Source: Candidatus Bathyarchaeota archaeon A05DMB-5
Lineage (GTDB): Archaea; Thermoproteota; Bathyarchaeia; Bathyarchaeales; Bathycorpusculaceae
Reading direction: 5' to 3'
Assembly: GCA_019685655.1 (NCBI GenBank)
Contig: JABFQP010000001.1
Location: 372,001-436,000 of the forward strand
Length of the DNA: 64,000 bases
Shown here: piece by piece, positions 10,127 through 18,733 of the stretch
Numbering within the stretch: position 1 is the first letter of the stretch
How the letters are laid out: every line of letters starts with the position of its first letter
Notes under the pieces: model-generated
What the model saw: only the letters and a program-made list of their open reading frames with translations
The model's database searches: none
What the model was told of the DNA's origin: nothing
Made by a program: the position numbers and the translations under genes

Positions 10127-10969
10127 TCACCTTTTGCTTCTAACAATGACTATGGGTTTATGCTTTACTGTCTCCAGCATCTCCCAACTTACATCAGTTA
10201 ATCCAGCTTTGAATTTTTCCGCCATGTCCCAAACAGTTTTTCCGGCGCCAAAACCTCTAACACGATTCGCTATCTGGGCGATTTCCAAAGCGTTTTCTGT
10301 AGGCAATTTACATCCAGCCACAGCTATCGGCGTGGCTCTTCGCTTGAGCTTCAAAAACCGCCCAACAATATACGTGAGAAAACCACCGAATGAATGAATG
10401 CCTTTGAATGGTTTTGGACGTGGAGTAAAATGAAAATTCATAAACGAGTAGGTTTTGTCGGTGTCCACGATTATCACTACGACTTTCTTATGCAGATTCA
10501 ACCAAATTTGCGAGCGTATTTTTTGTGCTATCTCTTGGACGTTGTTTAATGGCAAGCTAACATACGAGTATGGTAGGTTGCTTCCGTCAATTCCACCTTC
10601 CGAACCAAACATCAAAGCTTGCAGAAGCCCTGCATATTGTAACGCAACTTGCTTATGACGGCTTCCGCTCTCTAAGGGATAGTTTTTGAGGTGCTGGATG
10701 AGTTTTCCGCGAAGGCGACACAACCGACCCAGAAGGTAACCCCAAACTATGCGCATCCAAAACTTGGCAATCCGTTTGGCACTTAAACTTGGTTCAACAA
10801 CGCTTTCATCAACAATATTGTTTAAGGCTGTTGAGATTGCCTTTTCCGAAACAACAACAAAATCTCCATCAGCAATCTTTCCCTTGACATTATGGATTAT
10901 TTCTCTTAAGTAATCCTCTCCGGGACGCCAATATTTCGTTATTACAACACGCACTTTATACTTGACCAT
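10127..10969 (-). CDS. cofE: Coenzyme F420-0:gamma-glutamyl ligase family protein
   Basis: 280 residues. The family adds glutamates to F420-0 using GTP. The opening strand VVSEKAIS, the GIDGSNLPYSYVSLP segment with the metal-binding region, and the VVIIVDTDKTYSF strand match archaeal CofE-like proteins; the C-terminal part has GCKLPTENALEIAQIANRVRGFGA. The insert around residues 70-100 is rich in Arg and Leu and is not typical, so a CofE paralogue cannot be excluded. It lies just upstream of the acyl-CoA synthetase gene on the same strand. Confidence 0.75.
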   Translation of the reverse strand: MVKYKVRVVITKYWRPGEDYLREIIHNVKGKIADGDFVVVSEKAISTALNNIVDESVVEPSLSAKRIAKFWMRIVWGYLLGRLCRLRGKLIQHLKNYPLESGSRHKQVALQYAGLLQALMFGSEGGIDGSNLPYSYVSLPLNNVQEIAQKIRSQIWLNLHKKVVVIIVDTDKTYSFMNFHFTPRPKPFKGIHSFGGFLTYIVGRFLKLKRRATPIAVAGCKLPTENALEIAQIANRVRGFGAGKTVWDMAEKFKAGLTDVSWEMLETVKHKPIVIVRSKR

Positions 10970-11137
10970 TTAAATCGCATCAGTAATTCAAAATATCTCG
11001 CTAAATTGTTAAAAGCTTTGGAATACACTCTGTCAAAAAAGATTTAGAACTGTTAAAAGGAATAAATAACGTTTTAAACTATACTGACCGATTAATGCGT
11101 GCATGCAGAGGGAACTGCTTAGGGGGTTTCAAAACTA

Positions 11138-11854
11138 ATGAAACACGTTAAAATTCAAGCGTTCGACTGTCCCGATGCTTGGTATAAAACATTAAATGAA
11201 ATATGGAAGAACGGTGATATGTTCGTAGTTAAGTACGGGTCTGAATGTTCCCTTACAAAGAAGCTTAACGTAAGCATAGAAATTCTCCACCCAGAAAACC
11301 GACCCTTAGTGGATGATAAGGCTCCATGCGACATGAAATACGTTCAATGGTATGCGCTAAAATACTTGTGGTCGGGGCTAATTGAAGACGAAACCTACAC
11401 GTACGGTTCCAGACTCAGAAAACCAGTCGACCAAGTCGAAGAAGCAATCAAAAGGTATCTGGAGGAAAGAAACGACAGACAAGTAACTCTTGTGATAAGA
11501 ATGCCTGAGGACATTAAAAAGAAAATTGGAAACGAGAAACATGAGCCTCCATGCTTGAGTTTAATAGACACAGAAATACTGGATGGACAACTGCATTTGA
11601 CTTGCTATTTTAGGTCATGGGACGCCTATGCCGGCTTGCCAGCTAACATAGCAGGGATTCAGTTGTTTGCGGAAGCGCTTGTGTCAGAAATCAATGAAAG
11701 AGGAAATTTAAGCCTTCAAACTGGTAAACTAATCTTTCACAGCAAAAATTGCCACATATACGAAAGACAGTTCAAAATAGTGGAAGATTTGATTAATCCA
11801 AAGAAAACTCCGAGACGCGTTTTGTCAGGTCAAACAACACTGGCTCAACCTTAA
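11138..11854 (+). CDS. thyA: Thymidylate synthase (archaeal ThyA type)
   Basis: 238 residues, the short archaeal form. It methylates dUMP to dTMP. The catalytic Cys139 lies in HEPPCLSLID, followed by the strand LTCYFRSWDAYAGLPANIAG that holds the dUMP-binding Arg-Ser-x-Asp and conserved Asn. HIYER near the C-terminus is the usual His/Tyr nucleotide contact. A pyrimidine-poor, A-rich stretch with TTTTAAACTATAC (about 11069-11081) could hold its promoter; GGGGG precedes the ATG by about 12 bases. Confidence 0.88.
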   Translation: MKHVKIQAFDCPDAWYKTLNEIWKNGDMFVVKYGSECSLTKKLNVSIEILHPENRPLVDDKAPCDMKYVQWYALKYLWSGLIEDETYTYGSRLRKPVDQVEEAIKRYLEERNDRQVTLVIRMPEDIKKKIGNEKHEPPCLSLIDTEILDGQLHLTCYFRSWDAYAGLPANIAGIQLFAEALVSEINERGNLSLQTGKLIFHSKNCHIYERQFKIVEDLINPKKTPRRVLSGQTTLAQP

Positions 11855-11858
11855 CTTC

Positions 11859-12896
11859 TTATATTTTGGCGTATATTCGGTCACTTGTGAATCTTCCGCT
11901 CTGCATTTCTTCTTCTATTTCACGCAAAAGCAGTATTCGCCTGAATGTTGGTGGGTGGGTAGCAAACCATGTATTTATTCTTGCCCATGCGGATTTAGCT
12001 TCTTTTTCCATGGCTAACTCTAGTTCTCTCTCGTCAAGCACTCCATCCTTGTCTAAGTCATACTCTTCCTTTTTCTCCATTACAATACCCACTTCCTCTC
12101 TAGCCATTGCAGGGTCACCTATATAGAAGGCTCTGGCTCCAGACGGCGGCTTTGAAGAAAGCGATAAGCCATAGGTAATCTTTGCCAGTGCGCTTTGTAG
12201 GCTTCGAGGCGAACCCGTTAGATAGGCAGAATAGGCGTCAGCATAATGTTCTCGAAGTCTGCTGAGGCGCATTACGCATAACAGCGAAATTATGTAAACG
12301 ATGTATGACACTATTGCCGCTGCGATGAAAGCCGCTTTGATGCTGCCTTCCTCTTTCTTCTTTGACGATGAGCCGCTGAGTCTAGCCACTTCCCATGTTC
12401 CTCTAGCGATAAGATAAGCAAGAAGCGGTATAGCCGAAAGAACAGTCATTACAATGTAATCCTTATGTTTTATGTGACCCAACTCGTGTCCAATAACGCC
12501 TTTGATTTCTTCTTGGGTAAGTTTTGTTAAGAGTCCTTCGTGAACTGCAAGAGTGGCACCTTTCGCGGTTCTGCCAAACACGAAAGCGTTAGGCGTGTTT
12601 TCCGGCACCACAGCCAATTTTGGCATTGGAATTCCGCTTTTTTCTGCAAGTTCTTTCACTGTTGATTCAAGCCACGGATTTTCTCCGTCTTTCAAGTAAC
12701 GTAGGCGGGTTGAGCTTGCGACGATGGCTGGTCCGATAAGGTATTCCAATAGAATAAACAGCATCGTGCCTATCACTGCATAGATTAATGGGAAGTTGAG
12801 AATGAACATTATGGCGGACAAGAACATAGCAAATATTAGTGCCACTAGAAATATGGATGTTCCCATTGCAAGCTTTAACTCGGCTAGTCTGCCCAA
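11859..12896 (-). CDS. htpX: HtpX-family M48 membrane protease with an embedded EF-hand
   Basis: 345 residues from TTG at 12896; an ATG ten codons in is an alternative. Membrane segments lie near 13-33, 36-58, 146-166 and 187-208. The zinc motif HELGH is at 137-141 and the third ligand is in REHYADAYSA near 216. HtpX degrades misfolded membrane proteins. Unusually, residues 280-291 read DLDKDGVLDERE, a textbook 12-residue EF-hand calcium loop flanked by two charged helices, inserted before the C-terminal HPP segment. The gene is convergent with thyA (four bases between stops). Confidence 0.92.
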   Translation of the reverse strand: MGRLAELKLAMGTSIFLVALIFAMFLSAIMFILNFPLIYAVIGTMLFILLEYLIGPAIVASSTRLRYLKDGENPWLESTVKELAEKSGIPMPKLAVVPENTPNAFVFGRTAKGATLAVHEGLLTKLTQEEIKGVIGHELGHIKHKDYIVMTVLSAIPLLAYLIARGTWEVARLSGSSSKKKEEGSIKAAFIAAAIVSYIVYIISLLCVMRLSRLREHYADAYSAYLTGSPRSLQSALAKITYGLSLSSKPPSGARAFYIGDPAMAREEVGIVMEKKEEYDLDKDGVLDERELELAMEKEAKSAWARINTWFATHPPTFRRILLLREIEEEMQSGRFTSDRIYAKI

Positions 12897-13107
12897 GCTT
12901 TTCCCAGCAATATCGACATGACAACTTCGGAATTAAGTTTTTTCTTAAACAAAGCGATTAAGTTTTCTATGTGTTTGCGTATTTATTTTTGCGAAGATGG
13001 ATTCTGAATCTGACTTACAAATATGTAGAATCCATACTTCAACTTCACATCCATTAAATACTCTGCAGTGGCATTTTTTAATAACGAGGCAGATGGAGGC
13101 GGAACTT

Positions 13108-13260
13108 ATGAGTAAGAAATATGCGTATGTGATTGAAGTGGAAGTTCCAAACGGCTCAAGAGGCTGGCAAAAGGAAGTGAATAATAGAATGCGAAAGGCC
13201 ATAGAAAAATTAAGGTTAACTGTCGAAGAGCTCGGCGGAAGAGTTTGCGTCAGATACTAA
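13108..13260 (+). CDS. Small conserved-looking protein, 50 residues
   Basis: The ATG at 13108 follows GGAGGCGG by about five bases, a strong ribosome binding site, so this short frame is probably real. The product has an N-terminal strand KYAYVIEVEVP, a Gly-Ser-Arg-Gly turn, and an amphipathic helix followed by a strand GGRVCVRY. I do not recognise it. A longer start at 12997 is open but lacks a ribosome binding site. It is convergent with the Lrp-family gene (17 bases apart). Confidence 0.6.
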   Translation: MSKKYAYVIEVEVPNGSRGWQKEVNNRMRKAIEKLRLTVEELGGRVCVRY

Positions 13261-13277
13261 ACGAGGATATGGATGTT

Positions 13278-13814
13278 CTAGTGTTTTAGCTTCCTGATTA
13301 TCTCTTCATAAGACTTGTTCGGTTTCTTCTTTACACTAATTTGTATTTCTGTTGTCTCCTTACAAGTCTCAAAAACCATGCATGTAAGTGTCTTTTCTAT
13401 ACCCCTAATAAACCGTAGTCTATCGATGATAAATTTTCCAACAGCATCAACATCTTCAGCCTTAAGTTTTATCAGCAAATCCCAGTCACCAGTGATTATG
13501 TGAACCTCTTGAACTTCAGGGAACTTTACTATTTCGTTCGCAATCTCCCTCTGCGAAATTAGTTCTCCATCATTTTTAGTTCTGTAGGAAACTGAAACAA
13601 GAATGAAAGCTGTTGTGGCATTACCAAGTTTCTTTGAATCCAGAATTGTCTTATACTCTTTTATTACGCCTAACTTTTCCATACGCTTTATTTTCGCGAA
13701 AACCGTCGTTATAGGCGAATTAACCTTTCTAGCGATTTGCCTTGCGGTCAATCTGCAATTCTTCTGCAATAATGCGAGAATCGCTAAATCTTTTTCATCG
13801 AGCTTGAGTTCCAT
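13278..13814 (-). CDS. Lrp/AsnC-family transcription regulator
   Basis: 178 residues. The N-terminal helix-turn-helix (about residues 7-55: LDEKDLAILALLQKNCRLT then RQIARKVNSP) is followed by the RAM ligand-binding domain with VHIITGDWDLLIKLKAED. The C-terminal 25 residues are a basic tail. It is transcribed divergently from an asparagine synthetase, with 129 bases between. This echoes the asnC-asnA pair of enterobacteria and makes asparagine a plausible effector, although the enzymes differ in origin. The shared gap contains two operator-like repeats. Confidence 0.93.
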   Translation of the reverse strand: MELKLDEKDLAILALLQKNCRLTARQIARKVNSPITTVFAKIKRMEKLGVIKEYKTILDSKKLGNATTAFILVSVSYRTKNDGELISQREIANEIVKFPEVQEVHIITGDWDLLIKLKAEDVDAVGKFIIDRLRFIRGIEKTLTCMVFETCKETTEIQISVKKKPNKSYEEIIRKLKH

Positions 13815-13828
13815 GTTGGAATTATTAC

Positions 13829-13888
13829 ATTTTTCTCTTATAAAAATCTTGTTTTTTTGGAAAACTTGTAATTTTTCTTATAAAAAAT
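13829..13888. promoter_or_regulatory. Paired operator-like repeats in the regulator/asnA intergenic region
   Basis: ATTTTTCTCTTATAAAAAT at 13829-13847 and ATTTTTCTTATAAAAAAT at 13871-13888 are near copies, each roughly palindromic, with starts exactly 42 bp apart (four helical turns). Each contains a TTATAA core that can act as a TATA box, the second for the asparagine synthetase and the first, read on the minus strand, for the regulator. Same-face spacing fits wrapping by an Lrp-type oligomer. Binding is inferred. Confidence 0.55.
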
Positions 13889-13943
13889 TTATAATCAACA
13901 GTGCACATCAATTTTTGCAGCAGTAACATCTGGAGGCAATTGT

Positions 13944-14945
13944 TTGAAGATGGCTCCAGCATCTGCAAGAAGCATAACGATAGCTCAGAATAAACCAGTA
14001 GAGATACCAAAACCTCTAGAGCTACTCTCCGAAAGCGAGATTCAAAGAAAACAAATCGTCAGCAAAATAACAACTTTCACATTAAAATATCTCACAAGCG
14101 AATTCTTGAAAAGTGGATTCGAATGGCTGCTGCCAGTTATATTTTCCAAATCCACCGACCCTCTCTGGCCTGATCCAGGCGCATCTATCGAGAAGCGCGT
14201 TGAAGTAGAGATTTACGGAAAAACTGTTAGAGCAACACAAAGCATGATAGTTCACAAGATGGTTGCTTGCTCTCTTGTCCAGCCAAAACTGTTTACACTT
14301 TCGCCGAACGTGAGAATCGAGAAAATGGAAAGAGCAAACAGCGGATTGCATGTCTACGAGTTTACACAGTTAGATTTTGAAATCAGAAACGCAAGTTCTC
14401 GCGAAGTGAGAAGCTTCGTTGAAAAAATGATTTCAGGGCTAGTAAGAAACGTGAAAAACAATTTGAGTTTTGAATTGTCTTTTCTCAACAGAAATCACAG
14501 CTTGAAAATTCCCGAAGCACCATTCAAAGTTTATGATAGAGAGGAGCTTGAAAACGAGTATGGAAGAAACTGGGAAACACAGCTCACGCTTGAAATCGTC
14601 AACCCTGTATGGATAACTAACATTCCCCGTGAATTCTACGATTTCGAAGACTTTGAGAAAGGCATGTGGGACAACTATGATTTGCTGTTGCCCAAGTATG
14701 GAGAGGTGCTTTCTGGCTCAAAAAGAGAATGGGAATACCACAAATTAGTAAGAAAAATGGAAAGAGACAACATCAAACAAGAAAATTTCGCATTGCTGCT
14801 AAGCTTATCAAAACAAGGAAAACTAAAACCTTCTGCAGGCGCTGGAATAGGAATAGAAAGACTAGTCAGCTGGATAACAGGCGCTAAGCATGTGGGAGAA
14901 ACGCAAATGTTCCCAAAAATCCCAGGACTAGTATACGACCTATAA
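13944..14945 (+). CDS. Asparagine synthetase related to aspartyl/asparaginyl-tRNA synthetase catalytic core
   Basis: 333 residues, with no anticodon-binding domain. It has a class II synthetase core: the motif 2 region HVYEFTQLDFEIR and the motif 3 loop GAGIGIERLVSW. This matches the archaeal asparagine synthetase paralogue of AsnRS that makes asparagine from aspartate and ammonia with ATP, as characterised in Pyrococcus. TTG at 13944 follows GGAGG by seven bases and is preferred; ATG at 13950 is possible. The divergent Lrp-family neighbour supports an amino-acid-regulated role. Confidence 0.82.
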   Translation: MKMAPASARSITIAQNKPVEIPKPLELLSESEIQRKQIVSKITTFTLKYLTSEFLKSGFEWLLPVIFSKSTDPLWPDPGASIEKRVEVEIYGKTVRATQSMIVHKMVACSLVQPKLFTLSPNVRIEKMERANSGLHVYEFTQLDFEIRNASSREVRSFVEKMISGLVRNVKNNLSFELSFLNRNHSLKIPEAPFKVYDREELENEYGRNWETQLTLEIVNPVWITNIPREFYDFEDFEKGMWDNYDLLLPKYGEVLSGSKREWEYHKLVRKMERDNIKQENFALLLSLSKQGKLKPSAGAGIGIERLVSWITGAKHVGETQMFPKIPGLVYDL

Positions 14946-14968
14946 AAAAACTTTTTGATAAAGTTTAA

Positions 14969-15043
14969 TGCTCCGGCCGGGATTTGAACCCGGGTCCGCG
15001 GCTCGAGAGGCCGCTATACTTGACCGGACTATACTACCGGAGC
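14969..15043 (-). tRNA. tRNA-Glu (anticodon CTC)
   Basis: 75 nt. The seven-base acceptor stem GCTCCGG/CCGGAGC is perfect, the anticodon stem GCGGC/GCCGC carries the loop CTCTCGA with anticodon CTC, and the T arm is CCGGG-TTCAAAT-CCCGG. The discriminator is A; CCA is not encoded. No intron is seen. A TTTAAA box about 30 bases upstream and a T7 run downstream (14944-14950 on the minus strand) suggest an independent unit. Confidence 0.95.
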
Positions 15044-15109
15044 TTTCCGCTAATAGAATATGTTTTGTTGTTTAAATTTTTGATGTATTAAAACGTGGGG
15101 TTTTGGAGA

Positions 15110-15121
15110 GAGAGAAAAAAT
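15110..15121 (-). terminator. T-rich terminator of the first thermosome gene
   Basis: Read on the minus strand, TTTTTTCTCTCTC follows the stop codon by about 15 bases. Such T-runs without a stem are the normal archaeal termination signal. Confidence 0.5.
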
Positions 15122-15133
15122 CAGAGGGAGGGG

Positions 15134-16777
15134 CTATTCTTCGCTTTCGGTTTCTCCGCCTTTTGGTGGCTTTTCTTCTTTTGGTTTTGTTGCGGCGATG
15201 ACATCGTCTATGCGTAGTATCATTGATGCGGATTCTGCGGCGGATTTGACTGCTTGTTCCTTGACTATGAGTGGTTCGACTACGCCGTTGTTGTAGGTGT
15301 TTTCTGTTTTGCCTGTGAAAACGTTTACGCCCATGTGTTTTCCGTCTGTTTTTTCATGTGTAGCGCGTAGTTCAACGATTATGTCTATTGGTTCTAACCC
15401 AGCATTTTCGGCTAGTGTGCGTGGTATTACTTCTATGGCGTCTGCGAAGGCTTCTATTGCGAGTTGTTCGCGTCCGCCGACTTTTGTTGCGTAGTCTCGC
15501 AGTTCTTTGGCTATTTCGACTTCTACTGCGCCTCCGCCTGCGACGATTTTGTTGTTTTCTATCACGTCTGACACGACTGATAACGCGTCTGTCATTGCGC
15601 GTTCGGCTTCGTCAATCATTCTTTCTAGTCCTGCACGGATTAGCACGGCTACAGAACGCGGGTCTTTGCATTTTTCGACGAAAATCATTTTGTCTTCGCC
15701 GATTTTGCGTTCTTCGACTACGCCTGCGTCGCCTAGGTCTTGTTTTGTTAAGTCGGCTAAGTCTGTGATTATGCGTCCGCCTGTTGCGCGTGAGAGTTTT
15801 TCCATGTCTGACTGCTTTACGCGTCTGGCGGCAAGTATGCCTTCTTTTGCTAGGAAATGTTGTGCCATGTCGTCTATGCCTTTTTGGCAGAAAACCACGT
15901 TTGCGCCTGAGGCTTTGATTTTGTCAACCATTTCTTTGAGCATTTTGGTTTCTTGGTCGAGGAAGGCTTTCATTTGGTTGGGGTCTCGTATGCGTATTTC
16001 GGCGCTGAATTCTGTTTTTTCAATTTCTAATGGGCAGTCTAATAGTGCGATTTTGGCTTTTTCGATTTTTTTTGGCATGCCTGGGTGGACAACTTCTTTG
16101 TCAACTATTAAGCCTTGGACTAGTTGTGATTCGAGTAGGCTTTTGCCTGTTTTTTTGATTATTTGGATGTTGTCTATGTCGGCTATCATGCGGTCTCCGC
16201 GTTTTTCTGCTATTTGTTTTACTGCGTCTATGGCGATTTCTGCTAGGTGCTCGCGTGCTGTGCCTACGGCTTTGCTTGCCATTGAGGTTAAAGCTACTTT
16301 TTTGAGTGTTTGGCGGTCTTCGATGTTTACTGGTGTGGCGATTTTGTTTATGATTTCTACGGCTTTGTTTGCTGCTTTGCGGTAGCCGCTTACGATTATT
16401 GTTGGGTGGATGTTTTGGTCTAGGAGTTCTTCTGCTTTTTTGAGTAGTTCGCCGGCTAGTACTACGGCGGTTGTTGTTCCGTCTCCTACCATGTCGTCTT
16501 GTGTTTTTGCGATTTCCACCATCATTTTTGCTGCTGGGTGTTCGACTTCTATTTCGTTGAGTATGGCTGCGCCGTCGTTGGTTATTGTTATGTCGCCGAG
16601 GCTGTCGATTAACATTTTGTCCATGCCTCGTGGTCCCAGCGTGGTTTTGAGTACTTCGCCGATTACGCGGGCTGCCATTATGTTGTTTCTTTGGGCTTCG
16701 CGTCCGCGGGTTCTTGATGTGCCTTCTTTTAGTATGAGTACAGGTTGTCCGGATGCTGTTGTTGTTAAGTATGCCAT
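15134..16777 (-). CDS. thsA: Thermosome subunit (group II chaperonin)
   Basis: About 547 residues from the ATG at 16777. It forms a double-ring ATP-driven folding chamber. Nucleotide motifs [12 protein letters not shown] near the N-terminus and [15 protein letters not shown] near residues 90-104 are intact, as is the [10 protein letters not shown] segment in the equatorial domain. The C-terminal tail is acidic and Gly-rich ([11 protein letters not shown]). A GTG at 16795 is open but lies in a duplicated AAGGTGA leader. GTTTATATTT at 16851-16860 (minus strand) is the likely TATA box. A second subunit is at 38426-40075. Gene letter assignment is arbitrary. Confidence 0.96.
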   Translation of the reverse strand: MAYLTTTASGQPVLILKEGTSRTRGREAQRNNIMAARVIGEVLKTTLGPRGMDKMLIDSLGDITITNDGAAILNEIEVEHPAAKMMVEIAKTQDDMVGDGTTTAVVLAGELLKKAEELLDQNIHPTIIVSGYRKAANKAVEIINKIATPVNIEDRQTLKKVALTSMASKAVGTAREHLAEIAIDAVKQIAEKRGDRMIADIDNIQIIKKTGKSLLESQLVQGLIVDKEVVHPGMPKKIEKAKIALLDCPLEIEKTEFSAEIRIRDPNQMKAFLDQETKMLKEMVDKIKASGANVVFCQKGIDDMAQHFLAKEGILAARRVKQSDMEKLSRATGGRIITDLADLTKQDLGDAGVVEERKIGEDKMIFVEKCKDPRSVAVLIRAGLERMIDEAERAMTDALSVVSDVIENNKIVAGGGAVEVEIAKELRDYATKVGGREQLAIEAFADAIEVIPRTLAENAGLEPIDIIVELRATHEKTDGKHMGVNVFTGKTENTYNNGVVEPLIVKEQAVKSAAESASMILRIDDVIAATKPKEEKPPKGGETESEE

Positions 16778-16850
16778 TTTTAACTCACCTTTCACCTTTT
16801 ATTGTTAGAATGTTAGTTTTTTGCCAATTCGGAATAAGCAAAAGGCACAA

Positions 16851-16860
16851 AAATATAAAC
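16851..16860 (-). promoter_or_regulatory. TATA box of the first thermosome gene
   Basis: GTTTATATTT on the minus strand, preceded by the A-rich element AAAAGT typical of a BRE, lies about 75 bases before the ATG. The second thermosome gene has an almost identical box at 40151-40160, which suggests shared control. Confidence 0.6.
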
Positions 16861-16947
16861 TTTTACTTTTGTTTGTTGCGATTGTATAATTGAATGCATA
16901 AGGGTTAAAATTGTGGTTTGGCTCTTTGTTTTTTGGTGAGCATTTCA

Positions 16948-17241
16948 GTGCGTGTTTCAGTGCGGTTCTTCACTAGCCTACGAGAGTTGACTGGCAAGCG
17001 AGAGGAGATGTTGGAGTTTTCGGGCAAGGATAAAGTGACTGTGGGTTTGGTTTTGGAGAGGCTTTCAAAATGTTATGGGCGGGACTTTGTTGATTACGTT
17101 TTTGACCAGAAAACTGGCGAAGTGAAAGGTTTTTTGCAGTTTCTCGTTAATGGAAGAAGCGCATCAGCACTTAGTGGTTTGGATACGCCTCTTAGGGATG
17201 GGGATGTTTTGGCGATTATTCCGCCTGTGGGCGGCGGTTAA
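16948..17241 (+). CDS. moaD: MoaD/ThiS-family sulfur carrier protein
   Basis: 97 residues from the GTG at 16948, seven bases after GGTGAG; an upstream TTG at 16918 would add ten unlikely residues. The beta-grasp fold is evident: VSVRFFTSLRELTGK at the start, LVNGRSASAL, and LRDGDVLAIIPPVGGG at the end. The terminal Gly-Gly is where sulfur is loaded as thiocarboxylate for molybdopterin synthesis. A SAMP-type ubiquitin-like modifier role is also known for archaeal MoaD relatives. The stop overlaps the ATG of the next gene (TAATG), so the two are translationally coupled. Confidence 0.88.
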   Translation: MRVSVRFFTSLRELTGKREEMLEFSGKDKVTVGLVLERLSKCYGRDFVDYVFDQKTGEVKGFLQFLVNGRSASALSGLDTPLRDGDVLAIIPPVGGG

Positions 17242-18359
17242 TGGTTATGGGTAAATGTCTTGTTTGTGGTTATAGTGCCGCGACGGTTTCGGATGGTTTA
17301 GGTGTTTGTTTAAGGTGTATTAGGGAAAAGCCTGAGAAGGCGCTTGAGATAACGCGTAATGTTCATGCGAAGAGCCGCGCAGTGTTTGGTTTGCCTGCTG
17401 AGCCGCCAAGGGATGCAGATGGTTTGGCTTGTGGTGTGTGTGCGAATGAGTGTGTGATTGGTGATGGTAAGCGTGGGTTTTGTGGGCTTGTGTGCAATGC
17501 TAATGGGCGTTTGGTTCGGTATGGTGGCACGGCTGAACGTGGTGTTTTGGAGTGGTATTATGATGGTTTGCCGACTAATTGTGTTCGTTGGTGGTTTTGT
17601 CCGGGCTGCACGGGCGCGGGTTATCCGCGTTATGCGCTTAAGCCTACTGCGGAGTTTGGGTATGCGAATTTGGCGGTTTTTTACGGCGCTTGTAGCTACG
17701 ATTGTTTGTTTTGTCAGAACTGGCATTACCGGCGCTTGTCTGTTAAGCATGAGCCTGTATTGAGCGCTGAGGATTTGGCAGCTAAAGTGGACGCGCATGT
17801 TTCGTGTATTTGCTATTTTGGCGGTGACCCGTCTCCACAAATGCCGCATTCGCTTGAGACATCGCGTATAGTGTTGGAAAAGGCGAAAGCTGAGAAGCAT
17901 ATTTTGCGGGTTTGTTGGGAAACGAATGGTTACATGAATCCTCGGTTGGCGGAGAAAGCAGCAGAAATCGCCTTGGAGAGTGGTGGTAACATTAAGTTTG
18001 ATTTGAAGTGTTGGGGTGAACCGTTAAGTCTTGCGTTGTGTGGAGTTTCGAACAAGCCGACGCTGGAAAATTTTCGAATGATTGGAGAGAAGTTTTATGC
18101 AAAGCGTAGAGAGTTGCCGGTGCTTGGGGCGAGCACGCTTCTTGTTCCGGGTTACGTGGATGCGGAAGAAGTTGAGGGAATCGCCAAGTTCATAAGCGAA
18201 ATAGACACTAGTATTCCTTACACGCTTTTGGCGTTTTACCCGTGCTATGTGATGAATGATTTGCCAACTACGAGTAAGCAGCAGGCTTTGGAATGTCAAA
18301 AAGTGGCTGAGAAATATTTGAAAAACACGAGGATAGGAAATGTTCATTTGCTTTCATGA
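17241..18359 (+). CDS. Radical SAM protein, pyruvate-formate-lyase-activase-like, with N-terminal zinc-binding region
   Basis: 372 residues. The radical SAM cluster motif CSYDCLFC lies near residues 151-158 and binds the 4Fe-4S cluster that cleaves S-adenosylmethionine. The first 110 residues hold further pairs CLVC, CLRC, CGVCANEC and GFCG, probably zinc or extra Fe-S sites, and FCPGCTGAG precedes the cluster. The YFGGDPSPQ and WETNGY motifs match PflA-like relatives. The substrate is unknown. Coupling to a MoaD-like protein suggests a role with pterin cofactor or protein thiocarboxylate chemistry, but this is inference. Confidence 0.82.
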   Translation: MVMGKCLVCGYSAATVSDGLGVCLRCIREKPEKALEITRNVHAKSRAVFGLPAEPPRDADGLACGVCANECVIGDGKRGFCGLVCNANGRLVRYGGTAERGVLEWYYDGLPTNCVRWWFCPGCTGAGYPRYALKPTAEFGYANLAVFYGACSYDCLFCQNWHYRRLSVKHEPVLSAEDLAAKVDAHVSCICYFGGDPSPQMPHSLETSRIVLEKAKAEKHILRVCWETNGYMNPRLAEKAAEIALESGGNIKFDLKCWGEPLSLALCGVSNKPTLENFRMIGEKFYAKRRELPVLGASTLLVPGYVDAEEVEGIAKFISEIDTSIPYTLLAFYPCYVMNDLPTTSKQQALECQKVAEKYLKNTRIGNVHLLS

Positions 18360-18394
18360 ATGTAGTTTAATTTGATTGGTGAGGGGTAATTTAG

Positions 18395-18580
18395 TTGGTT
18401 AGAAAGGAGAAAATTGGCGGTAAGATTCTTTTTCTTTGTGAAATGTGCGGTTTAGGCTATTTGGATGAAGAGACTGCAAGTAAATGCGAGGATTGGTGCA
18501 AGAGAACTGGAACATGCTCAGTTGAGATAACTAAAAAGGCAGTATATTTCCCCAGCCCATTCAAAAAGTCTCCTACTTGA
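18395..18580 (+). CDS. Small Cys-rich protein
   Basis: 61 residues from TTG at 18395, preceded by GAGGGG. It has CEMC near residue 15, then SKCEDWC and GTCS, a spacing typical of a single zinc site in a short conserved archaeal domain I have no name for. The C-terminal VEITKKAVYFPS forms a strand. It follows the radical SAM gene by 35 bases and may be cotranscribed. Confidence 0.65.
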   Translation: MVRKEKIGGKILFLCEMCGLGYLDEETASKCEDWCKRTGTCSVEITKKAVYFPSPFKKSPT

Positions 18581-18733
18581 ACTTACAAAACTGGTGCCTT
18601 ATTTATATCATATAGTGAATAACTGCTCTAACAAGTAAGAAACAAGCGCTAAAATCCCAAAAAGTAGTATAGAACTCTTGCTGCTAATAAATGTAAGATA
18701 GTGGAGGAGCCTAAAACATGCCTGCTACATTTT

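Noticed and set aside
15507-16385. Long antisense open frame of 292 codons in the first thermosome gene
   Set aside because: It mirrors a well-conserved coding frame, has a low-complexity Ser/Ala-rich product and no ribosome binding site.
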